DNA of 64,000 bases from UBA6059 sp965227155. Its GTDB lineage: Bacteria; Bacteroidota; Bacteroidia; Cytophagales; Cyclobacteriaceae. A program made the translations under genes and the position numbers. The notes under the pieces were generated by a model. It saw nothing but the letters and a program-made list of their open reading frames with translations, was not told the DNA's origin and made no database searches. Location of the stretch: positions 4,712,001-4,776,000 of the forward strand of contig OZ245731.1 in assembly GCA_965227155.1 (NCBI GenBank), given 5' to 3'. Positions 7,245 through 14,910 of the stretch are shown one piece after another. Position 1 is the stretch's first letter, and every line of letters starts with the position of its first letter.

Positions 7245-8967
7245 TTTTGTAATCAGTTTGTAAAGCATAAGCTTTGCTTTGTGGTTGTTCATTGTTTTTT
7301 ACCTGCCTCACAGCTTCATCCAGATTCAGCATGATGTTTACTTCCCCTACTATTTTGATCAAGCCTGAAGCATGGAATATATCCCTTACCGGACCGATTA
7401 AATCACAGATCACAAACCTAATATTTTTCTCCTTTTGGCTCACCCATAGTTCTTTGAGTGCTTGCGTGGCAGTAGCATCAATATAGCTTACCGGACCAAA
7501 ATCCCAAATGATGGTTTGCACTTTTCCTCCCTCCTGATACAATGCCGTTTCGATGTATTCTTTCACATGCTGAATATTGATGAAAGTAAGCGGGGCATCT
7601 ACTCTAATGATCAACATATCGGCCCATACCTCCAGATCCTTAAACCTCTGAATATTTCTGAATTCCTTATGACCACTAACCCTACCCAATCGGGCAATAT
7701 GAGGATAGGCAGATTTATATAGCAAAATAAGAATGGAAAAGACAATACCTGTGGCGATACCCGGCACCATGCCGAAATGCAGGGTGCTTAAGAAGGTCAA
7801 TAGCAACAGACCAAATTCCAATTTATTATCCTGCCACAATTGCCTGGCATAACCTAAATCTATCAGCCCTACCACAGCTACCATGATGATGGAGGCAAGA
7901 ATGGCTTCCGGCAGATAGTAGAAGAGCGGCGTAAGAAATAGCAAGGTTAAGCCAACCAATACCGCGCTGATAATAGATGCCATTGGTGTTTGCGCACCGG
8001 ATTGGAAATTGACAGCCGACCTTGAGAACCCACCCGTAACCGGGTATGACTGGAAAAAGCTACCAACCATGTTGGCTGCTCCAAGCGCCACCAACTCCTG
8101 ATTAGGGACCACTTTGTAATTGCGCTTTTGGGCCTCTATAGCTTTAGCAACAGAAAAGGCCTCCATAAATGCTACGATAGAAATAGTGATTGCCAGTGGT
8201 GCCAATTGCTCAAATGTTTGCCAATCAAGCGCCGGCCATTGAAAGGAAGGCAAGCCCTGAGGAATATCCCTTACGATGGAAAGCCCTGCCTCTGCAAAAC
8301 CCAGGAAATAGGTAATGGCGATACCCAAAACAACCGCAATCAATGAACCGGGTATCGAGGCATGAATGCGTTTCACAAGCATGATGGTAAGAATACCACC
8401 AATGCCTACCAAAAAAGTTAACCAATGGGTCTGACCTATTTTCTGTAGCACATCCCAAATGATATCAATCAATTGGGTGCTCTTCACTATCTCTACACCC
8501 ATGAGGTACTTCAGCTGGTTGAAGCCTATGATCAAGGCTGCTGCAGAGGTAAATCCGCTGATGACCGGCCTGGCAAGCAAATTGGTAATGAATCCCAACT
8601 TTAGTAAACCCAATAGCAACTGCATAGCACCCATTATGGTAGCCAACATGATGGCAAAAGCAATATAAGCTTCGGTACCCTCTGTAGCCAATACTGATAC
8701 GCCCGCAGCAACCAACAATGAATCCATGGCTACCGGTGCGACTGAAAGCTGCCTAGAAGTACCTAAAATCGCATAAATGATCTGAGGTACTACACTGGCA
8801 TAAAGACCATATACTGGCGGTAATCCGGCTATAAGCGCATAGGCCATACCCTGTGGAATCAGCATGATCCCAACAGTTAATCCCGCAAAGAGGTCACCCT
8901 GAAGTTGTCCTTTCTTGTATTGCAACAACCAGCCAATGATGGGTATATAGCGGCTTAATTTATTCAT
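7240..8967 (-). CDS. SulP family inorganic anion transporter with STAS domain
   Basis: A 575-residue protein with about ten to twelve membrane segments between residues 20 and 420, starting with the SulP signature GLTVGIMLIPQGMAYALIAG, and a cytoplasmic C-terminal STAS domain (about 440-550) containing DFGPVSYIDATATQAL. SulP proteins carry sulfate, bicarbonate, nitrate or other anions. The sulfur-gene setting favours sulfate or another sulfur oxyanion, for example export of the oxidation product or uptake, but bicarbonate cannot be excluded. It begins 88 bases after the stop of the Crp/Fnr gene on the same strand, so the two may be co-transcribed. Confidence 0.9.
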   Translation of the reverse strand: MNKLSRYIPIIGWLLQYKKGQLQGDLFAGLTVGIMLIPQGMAYALIAGLPPVYGLYASVVPQIIYAILGTSRQLSVAPVAMDSLLVAAGVSVLATEGTEAYIAFAIMLATIMGAMQLLLGLLKLGFITNLLARPVISGFTSAAALIIGFNQLKYLMGVEIVKSTQLIDIIWDVLQKIGQTHWLTFLVGIGGILTIMLVKRIHASIPGSLIAVVLGIAITYFLGFAEAGLSIVRDIPQGLPSFQWPALDWQTFEQLAPLAITISIVAFMEAFSVAKAIEAQKRNYKVVPNQELVALGAANMVGSFFQSYPVTGGFSRSAVNFQSGAQTPMASIISAVLVGLTLLFLTPLFYYLPEAILASIIMVAVVGLIDLGYARQLWQDNKLEFGLLLLTFLSTLHFGMVPGIATGIVFSILILLYKSAYPHIARLGRVSGHKEFRNIQRFKDLEVWADMLIIRVDAPLTFINIQHVKEYIETALYQEGGKVQTIIWDFGPVSYIDATATQALKELWVSQKEKNIRFVICDLIGPVRDIFHASGLIKIVGEVNIMLNLDEAVRQVKNNEQPQSKAYALQTDYKM

Positions 8968-9055
8968 TTGTGGTATTTATCCGGATAAGCTTGGGCTCTC
9001 TCTTGCAAATGCCGTAGAATTTAGCGAAAATAAACAGCAAGCCTATAAGCTTGCA

Positions 9056-9685
9056 CTACAGGATTTCTATTCTATTGCGATGCTGCTCAATTTTCCCTTC
9101 CCTTTCCAGCTGCTTGAGCAATCTTGAAATAACCACCCTTGAGCTATTCAATTCTCGGGCTATTTGTTCATGGGTTTTTTCTATGACATAAGAGCCGGTA
9201 GCCTGTTTCTTATCAAGCAAGTATTTATATATGCGCTCATCCATTTTTGAGAACATGACGCTATCAATGGTATTGAGCAGCTCATCAAATCGAGTCTGGT
9301 AGGATTCAAATACAAATTTTCTAAACGATCCATATTTAACCAGCCATCGATCGAGGTAGCTTATGGGAATCATCCAAAGCGTAGAATCCTCCTCAGCTAC
9401 CACATGAAAGGCTGATTTTTTACCTTCAATGCAGCAAGTGATGGACATGGCACATGTCTCGCCCCCTTCCAGGAAGTATAAAAATGCTTCATTGCCTTTA
9501 TCATCTTTGCGCATCACTTTGAGTGTGCCTTCCATGACAATCGGTATTTCATTGGTGCTATCTAATGGGCTTATCACCTCCTGCCCTTGTCTGACCTTTT
9601 TCAAGCGGCCAACAGTAAATATCTCATCAATAAGCGGCTTCTCTAATTGACTATGATTTAAAGTGTTACTGACTAATTCTTCCAT
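9056..9685 (-). CDS. Crp/Fnr family transcription regulator with a clustered-cysteine sensor region
   Basis: A 209-residue regulator: an N-terminal cyclic-nucleotide-binding-fold domain (about 20-125), a long dimerisation helix, and a C-terminal winged helix-turn-helix with THEQIARELNSSRVVISRLL near 168-187. The typical cAMP phosphate-binding cassette is not evident. Instead the corresponding stretch has Cys78, Cys84 and Cys85 (GGETCAMSITCC), which suggests redox, metal or persulfide sensing. It heads the minus-strand sulfur island just before SulP, and two Crp-type dyads lie upstream of the MBL genes, so I infer it controls this island. A short inverted repeat GTTGA-TTCG-TCAAC abuts its start codon (9686-9699) and could serve autoregulation. 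Confidence 0.85.
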   Translation of the reverse strand: MEELVSNTLNHSQLEKPLIDEIFTVGRLKKVRQGQEVISPLDSTNEIPIVMEGTLKVMRKDDKGNEAFLYFLEGGETCAMSITCCIEGKKSAFHVVAEEDSTLWMIPISYLDRWLVKYGSFRKFVFESYQTRFDELLNTIDSVMFSKMDERIYKYLLDKKQATGSYVIEKTHEQIARELNSSRVVISRLLKQLEREGKIEQHRNRIEIL

Positions 9686-10020
9686 GTTGATTCGTCAACT
9701 TAAATATGATTTATAACAAGGTGGTTATTCAAACTTACTGAAGGATCAATTAACACAATATCAATCATATGAAAAAAGTTTCATCTAATAAAGCTGTACT
9801 TGGTTTTGGGGAGAATATTTTATCAGGAATTGAGACATTGGTACCAATCACAGTTGAATAACATCTTCTTAAAAATTATGAGGTCAAATAATAATCAATG
9901 AAACAAATGATCAATTAAATTATCAATCAATTCAAAATTAAACCCATTTATTATTTTCTATCTAATAAAACATCTATAGAATTGCGAATCATTTATTTGA
10001 CAATGATTTAGATTAGTTTA
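9686..10020. other. AT-rich divergent intergenic region
   Basis: This 335-base gap separates the divergently transcribed Crp/Fnr and cNMP-acyltransferase genes and must hold both promoters. It is rich in TCAAT/ATTGA motifs, with a near-palindrome TGATCAATT-AAATTATCA at 9908-9925 and an ATAAC-N6-GTTAT dyad at 9713-9728. A 30-codon open frame on the plus strand (9769-9861, starting MKKVSSNKAVLGFG) has no clear ribosome binding site and is only a weak candidate for a small peptide gene. Confidence 0.5.
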
Positions 10021-11946
10021 ATGCCTGCAACCTTACCAAGCAATATCATAGCTCCTTTTGTTGATTTGGCAGAGGAAATCACACTTCCCTGTGGATCTGT
10101 TCTCACTGAGCAGTATGCTAAAGCTTCAAGTTTCTATTTGCTCCTGGAAGGCCATGTAGCATTCTCCCTACACCTCGATGATGAAGGGCAGGAAATAAAA
10201 GTTGGTTATAGCTCTGAGGCCTCCACACCTATTGGCTGGAGTGGCTTTAATTCCCCTCATCGCTACGCAACTACTGTTACTATAAAGTCAGTACAAGCCA
10301 GGCTTCTGAGGTGGGATCACCAGGTTTTGCATGATCTGTTGCGCATGCAGGCAGATGCTGCCAGGCCATTCCTTATGATGATGTGCTCCCGGGCCCGCAA
10401 CCTTATCCGAGAGGCCATACTCCTGTTAAGAGATTTTGCTCCGGAGCTGCCATTTTCAAATGAAGCAGCCCTCACCGAAGAGTACCAACTCATACCTCAG
10501 GGTAACCTGGCTGATTACGTACAATTTCTCCGCAGGTCCCCCTTTTTTGAAATTTTCGATGAATCCCTGCTTTATGAAATTGCCGGACAAATGCAACGCA
10601 GACAATACCGTACCAATGATGTCATTTACAGGCAGGGCAGCTATGAAGATGGTATTTACATACTGGATAGTGGTAAAATAGGCTTTAGTTATCGCGATGA
10701 GCAGCAGCAGATGATCAGCTTCCGGCAGCTCAAAACTCCTGGTTTTATTGTTGGCTGGTCGGGTGCCATCAACCAACCTAACCTGATCAATGCACACGCC
10801 ATCCAGGAATCTGTCATTTATTACATACCGGGTGATACACTGAGCTACCTTTTTACTACACATCAGCATTTTGCTACCAATTTCTACTTTCGCTTGCTTT
10901 GGTTGCTTAGCCATCAGCTGCAGGCGGTAAGGGCAAGATTGATCTCTGCCAAATTCAACCATGAGATTATTGCCATCAGTAACCTGATTGAACAAAACAG
11001 CACCCAGTTGCCACTGACCTCTGCCTTGCATAAGGTCCCCCATTTACTGGATCATAAAAATACGGTTGCTGACGGCATAGCGATACTTAATCAGCTTAAG
11101 GAAAGTGGCATTGCTTTGGAAAAGAATATTGCGGGACTTACACTGGATATTCTTGAAGAAATTGAGAAAGAACAAAAGTTCTATCAGGGCCTTATCAAAG
11201 TATATGATGCGGTGGTTAAATCCCCGGCTATTACGCCACCGGAAGTGATCAGGAGCATAAGTGCCCAGCAGTACCTTCAGCTATTTGATGATATTCCCCA
11301 TGCTATTTCCGGGATGGAAAACCTGCCGAATGAACCGGGAGCCATATTTATTTACAATCACCTGCGCAATCACCCGTTTAACACCCTACCCAATCAATTT
11401 CAGCTGACGCTGGATTCTCATTTTATTTCAGCGATGATTTTGTACAGGAATTATGGTGATCCAGGCATTCGCATCGTCCGTATAGGTCGGGGGGCTGAAT
11501 ATGCCCACCAGGAATACTACCAGCGGCTGGGCTATATCGATGTGTATACGAGCGAATCAGACAATCAGGAACAAACACCGGAAAGCAGAGAGAAACAACG
11601 ACAATATTTTTACCAGACTGCCGGCAATATTCTTTCGCAAAAGCAAAATCTGATCATTAGTCCGGAGGGCACAAGCTATGGTACAGATGAATCGCCGGGG
11701 CCCTTCAAATCAGGAGCATTCAGATTGGCTTTATCAATGGTTAAAGAGCCGTTAATCGTACCTATAGTATTGGCTAATTTTGATCAGCGGGTACGACAAA
11801 ACCAATTTAATTGCCAGATTAAAGAACCATTTTATATGTCAGAAAAGGTTGGTAGTCCGGGTGACAAAGCCGGAATGCAACAATTTCTGCATGCTTTGCA
11901 GGTGCAATATCAGGTTTGGGTTCAGGAAACCGCAACAATCAAATAG
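10021..11946 (+). CDS. Double cNMP-binding domain / PlsC-type acyltransferase fusion protein
   Basis: A 641-residue soluble protein of unusual layout. Residues about 15-140 and 170-300 are two Crp-like cyclic-nucleotide-binding folds; the second shows RQGSYEDGIYILDSGKIGF. Neither has an obvious canonical cAMP cassette, the position being occupied by GWSG motifs (72-75 and 245-248). A helical linker (300-400) leads to a C-terminal lysophospholipid-acyltransferase-like domain: NHLRNH near 446-451 with Asp465 may stand for the NHx4D box, SPEGTSYG (547-554) and FKSGAF (562-567) for the later PlsC boxes. Such a protein could acylate a lipid in response to a ligand on the regulatory domains. The SGNH hydrolase gene follows after 3 bases. 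The acyl acceptor and ligand are unknown, and the NHx4D spacing is atypical. Confidence 0.75.
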   Translation: MPATLPSNIIAPFVDLAEEITLPCGSVLTEQYAKASSFYLLLEGHVAFSLHLDDEGQEIKVGYSSEASTPIGWSGFNSPHRYATTVTIKSVQARLLRWDHQVLHDLLRMQADAARPFLMMMCSRARNLIREAILLLRDFAPELPFSNEAALTEEYQLIPQGNLADYVQFLRRSPFFEIFDESLLYEIAGQMQRRQYRTNDVIYRQGSYEDGIYILDSGKIGFSYRDEQQQMISFRQLKTPGFIVGWSGAINQPNLINAHAIQESVIYYIPGDTLSYLFTTHQHFATNFYFRLLWLLSHQLQAVRARLISAKFNHEIIAISNLIEQNSTQLPLTSALHKVPHLLDHKNTVADGIAILNQLKESGIALEKNIAGLTLDILEEIEKEQKFYQGLIKVYDAVVKSPAITPPEVIRSISAQQYLQLFDDIPHAISGMENLPNEPGAIFIYNHLRNHPFNTLPNQFQLTLDSHFISAMILYRNYGDPGIRIVRIGRGAEYAHQEYYQRLGYIDVYTSESDNQEQTPESREKQRQYFYQTAGNILSQKQNLIISPEGTSYGTDESPGPFKSGAFRLALSMVKEPLIVPIVLANFDQRVRQNQFNCQIKEPFYMSEKVGSPGDKAGMQQFLHALQVQYQVWVQETATIK

Positions 11947-11949
11947 ATC

Positions 11950-12555
11950 ATGGAAAGCGATAATTTGTTTCAATTCGAGGATGAAATACTAGCGCTGGAG
12001 CAAAAAATCCGAAGGCTTGAAGCACCGGAGAATCATATCGCTTTTTATGGAAGTTCCTCTATCCGCTTATGGACGCACCTGGAAGATGATTTAAGTCCTT
12101 TAAAAACCATCAACCTGGGCTTTGGTGGTTCCTCATTTGCATGGTGCATTCATTATTTTGACAGGGTCTTTAAAAATCTTGAACCCAAACATCTGGTCAT
12201 TTATGTGGGTGACAATGATTTGGCACAGGGTGTCCCTCCTGAGAAAGTCCTTATGAAGTTCAGAAAACTATCCAATATGTCCAGAGAAAGATTCCCTGCC
12301 ATTCCCATAGACTTCATTACCATCAAGCCGAGCCCGGAGCGGAAGCCTATATTGTCACACATTCATCTCACCAATCAATTGATTAGAAAGGAATTGCTGG
12401 CAATGCCCAAAGCCGAATTGATAAATGTGTACGACTCCATGCTGGATGAAAAAAATGAAGCCCGACCTGAGCTTTTCCTGGAGGATCAGCTACACCTCAA
12501 TGATGCTGGCTATAAAGTCTGGAAAGGGGTGGTTAGGAAGCATTTCGGCATATAA
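11950..12555 (+). CDS. SGNH/GDSL-type hydrolase
   Basis: A 201-residue protein without signal peptide that carries the four SGNH blocks: YGSSSIR (33-39, nucleophile probably Ser36), GFGGSSF (57-63), VGDND (86-90, with the block III Asn89) and DQLHLNDAGY (179-188, with catalytic Asp179 and His182). Such enzymes hydrolyse esters, including acyl chains of lipids or acetyl groups of sugars. Its start lies 3 bases after the stop of the acyltransferase fusion, so the two are translated together; an acyltransferase-acylesterase pair acting on the same lipid is an attractive but unproven reading. Confidence 0.85.
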   Translation: MESDNLFQFEDEILALEQKIRRLEAPENHIAFYGSSSIRLWTHLEDDLSPLKTINLGFGGSSFAWCIHYFDRVFKNLEPKHLVIYVGDNDLAQGVPPEKVLMKFRKLSNMSRERFPAIPIDFITIKPSPERKPILSHIHLTNQLIRKELLAMPKAELINVYDSMLDEKNEARPELFLEDQLHLNDAGYKVWKGVVRKHFGI

Positions 12556-12556
12556 T

Positions 12557-13057
12557 TCAGTCTGCAAGGGAAAGTAATTCCTCCATATTCAGATGGGTAT
12601 TCATAAACAAATGGGTGGATCCATCACTGTTCTTTGGCCAGTCTTCCCTTGGCCGATCCCTGTACAATTCTACACCATTTCCGTCAGGGTCATTCAAATA
12701 TATAGCTTCAGAAACACCATGATCCGAAGCTCCAGTTAAAGGGTAATCTGCCATGACTAACCGCTTTACCGCATTAGCCAAATCTTTCCGTGTCGGGTAA
12801 ACAATTGCTGTGTGGAATAACCCTACACCCCTCTGCGTGGCCTTGGGCATATCTTTGCTGTACCATGTGTTGAGTGCGATGTGATGATGGTAACCTCCTG
12901 CGGAAATAAAGGCAACCTGATCTCCATATTGCTCTATAATGTCAAAGCCCAATAAACCATGATAAAAATCCAGCGCTTGCTGCAGGTTTGCGACTTTCAG
13001 ATGGACATGTCCAATTCTGGTGGCTGGAGGAATGGTATATGTTTGGTCCATGGGCAT
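12557..13057 (-). CDS. VOC family protein (glyoxalase/extradiol dioxygenase-like)
   Basis: A 166-residue protein of the vicinal-oxygen-chelate fold. It opens with IGHVHLKVANLQQALDFYH (about 15-33), whose His17 or His19 is a metal-ligand candidate, and closes with DPDGNGVELYRDRP, where the Glu is the usual last ligand. It resembles the half of CatE/BphC-like catechol 2,3-dioxygenases with a YHHHIALN stretch in the middle. The substrate is unknown. Its ATG overlaps the stop codon of the TPR lipoprotein gene by one base (TAATG), so the two are translationally coupled. Confidence 0.85.
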   Translation of the reverse strand: MPMDQTYTIPPATRIGHVHLKVANLQQALDFYHGLLGFDIIEQYGDQVAFISAGGYHHHIALNTWYSKDMPKATQRGVGLFHTAIVYPTRKDLANAVKRLVMADYPLTGASDHGVSEAIYLNDPDGNGVELYRDRPREDWPKNSDGSTHLFMNTHLNMEELLSLAD

Positions 13058-14115
13058 TAATTATTATTCCCCATTTGTCTTTGTGCTAAGTCCTCCTGGT
13101 TAAGCCTGAAGTCTATATCTCTGATTAATTGCTGAGCTTTTTTAAGATCATGGTGGATGTAGGCATTTTCAGCCCAGCGTATGGCCTCATCGTAATTACC
13201 CAAAATCTCATAGGCCACAGCAATATTGTAGCTTAGCCAGCCTTTTCTTTTTTCATCAGCTGAAGTTAAGCCACTTTCCCAACTGAGTATGGCTTCCTGC
13301 CATCGGTTTACATCCGCCCTTTTGGTGCCTGATTCTAAGGCAGGTGCTTTTTTATGCTTTCGGTATATTGTGCGGTTAATGGTAATGGGCATGGGAGAGA
13401 TTTTGTACACATAATCATCGGCAGCAATTCTTCCTAATTGAATATTGGCCCTATTGCGATCAATCAAAGCTGCTAAAGCATCCTGCTTACTATCTCCTAC
13501 TCCTTCCCAGCGGTAGTCATCTCTAATCAACTGCTGATCGATGATCGATCTGCTTTGGGGATCGTATAATCTCAGGCCCAATACGATATTGCCAACACCT
13601 TCCGCCCAATATTCTGTTACCTGTATTTCTCGTTTGTTGTCACCCTGACCTTCAATACGTGTAACTTGTCTCTCGCCATCAGTAATGATAAAATCGGTAT
13701 CGAAAAGCTCCAATACCAGCAGCCCATCTGCATCGTATTTATTGGTTAGTTGTGTCACGGTAGACCATTCCAGGTAGGGTGGAAATACCGTACTAACACC
13801 ATTGCCTTCCAGCCATTCGGTAGCTTTAATTGTTTGAAAACGCGGAGAAAAATTGAAGGTGCTTTGCAGTTGATTCAATGTTTCCTGCACTGCAGTTCGA
13901 TCCTGACCGGGCATTTCGCCGGTTAAAATTCCTTCTGCTACATTTAGAAATCCACTTTTAAACTTGGTGCGATCAACAATGGCCAATTTTTGAACAGATG
14001 CTGGTACATTTATGTCTGCCGGACGCATGCTATCAATCATTACAGTACGTGTACTCACACAAGCTGTAAATGCTGACAGCACTATTAGAGTCAGAAGAAA
14101 ATTTTTCATAGTCAA
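13057..14115 (-). CDS. DUF6340-like lipoprotein with C-terminal TPR-like repeats
   Basis: A 352-residue protein with a lipoprotein signal ending in SAFTAC (lipidated Cys19), so it is anchored in the envelope. The middle region (about 30-250) resembles the DUF6340 group of Bacteroidota lipoproteins, with VQKLAIVDRT and YDADGLLVLELFDTD; residues about 270-345 contain two TPR-like helical pairs (GWLSYNIAVAYEILGNYDEA). No enzymatic motif is visible. It precedes and overlaps the VOC gene by one base. Assignment to DUF6340 is from recollection of the family pattern and should be treated as probable; lipoprotein status is secure. Confidence 0.65.
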   Translation of the reverse strand: MTMKNFLLTLIVLSAFTACVSTRTVMIDSMRPADINVPASVQKLAIVDRTKFKSGFLNVAEGILTGEMPGQDRTAVQETLNQLQSTFNFSPRFQTIKATEWLEGNGVSTVFPPYLEWSTVTQLTNKYDADGLLVLELFDTDFIITDGERQVTRIEGQGDNKREIQVTEYWAEGVGNIVLGLRLYDPQSRSIIDQQLIRDDYRWEGVGDSKQDALAALIDRNRANIQLGRIAADDYVYKISPMPITINRTIYRKHKKAPALESGTKRADVNRWQEAILSWESGLTSADEKRKGWLSYNIAVAYEILGNYDEAIRWAENAYIHHDLKKAQQLIRDIDFRLNQEDLAQRQMGNNN

Positions 14116-14186
14116 ATAAAAATAAATCCTGCCTATTCTAACTCACGGCACACAAAAATTTCAATTGTACCCAGTAATGCTTCCAT

Positions 14187-14531
14187 TTAATAATAGACTG
14201 ACTGCTCTATCTCGTCGCCTATTGTTGTAAAGTCATTTTTGATAATAGACCATACATGGTGATGATCCATCTCAATCTCCTGATTGAATCGGGCATTTTT
14301 AAAAGCAGCCAATGATTTGAGGTCAATATCTATTTCCAGGTCATTTCCATACTCAAGCTGTATTTCATCGGCAATCTGACCTATTTCCTGCAGCAAGGCA
14401 TAGACCACTTCTTTCACCTGCTCATTAGATTCAAAATGTGAATAATTCATCAACTGCGTATAGCCCTTAATGGAACCAATATTTTCTACAAGTTGATTGA
14501 GTCTTTGTTGTAAGTCTTCTCTGTCCATCAT
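14187..14531 (-). CDS. Small hypothetical protein
   Basis: I do not recognise this protein. The frame is open up to 14696, but the first 55 codons read like non-coding sequence, and the most likely start is one of two adjacent ATGs at 14531 and 14528, preceded by an A-rich stretch. The resulting 114-residue product (starting MMDREDLQQRLNQLVENIG) is acidic, largely helical and lacks a signal peptide, so it is presumably cytoplasmic. It contains a short histidine run (DHHHVW) near residue 88. It stands alone between the TPR lipoprotein and a nested inverted repeat. Confidence 0.55.
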   Translation of the reverse strand: MMDREDLQQRLNQLVENIGSIKGYTQLMNYSHFESNEQVKEVVYALLQEIGQIADEIQLEYGNDLEIDIDLKSLAAFKNARFNQEIEMDHHHVWSIIKNDFTTIGDEIEQSVYY

Positions 14532-14711
14532 TAATATTTTTTTTAACTCTTTGGTAGAAAGACTGTGCCAAATATAAACTTCATTAAGTGCTCGTTTTGA
14601 GCCTTTTATGTTGAGAAAGGTGTTTCCTAATTGACCATATTGGGGAAAAAATACACGCCTTAGCAAGATATGCAGGTGAGCATACCTCACCTGCATTAAT
14701 ATTCAAGGTTT

Positions 14712-14901
14712 AATGCCATTTAGTTAAGCGAGTTTTTCCACTTCCTCTCCCTAAAAGGATATTTAAAAGTATAAAAACCCTTGCCTCATGTCACATTGAG
14801 CTCGTCGAAATGTATTCATACAGTCATAAAAAAGTGTTTCGACCGGCTCAACCTGACACGAATGATGACACCCTCATAATTTGCTTAACTAAAATGGCAT
14901 T
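14712..14901. repeat. Nested inverted-repeat element, copy 1
   Basis: Outer arms AATGCCATTTAGTTAAGC (14712-14729) and GCTTAACTAAAATGGCATT (14883-14901) are reverse complements apart from one inserted base. Inside them a second inverted pair occurs: TGTCACATTGAGCTCGTCGAA (14789-14809, shown to 20 bases in practice) and TTTCGACCGGCTCAACCTGACA (14838-14858). The inner sequence resembles the TCGACnnGCTCAAnnTGACA repeats often seen between Bacteroidota genes. A shorter related element lies at 38950-39035. The whole 190 bases has no gene and looks like a non-autonomous, palindromic mobile repeat. Confidence 0.65.
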
Positions 14902-14910
14902 GATTCAAGA

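Noticed and set aside
9769..9861. 30-codon open frame MKKVSSNKAVLGFG... in the divergent intergenic region
   Set aside because: No ribosome binding site and no family match; listed only as a note in the intergenic feature.
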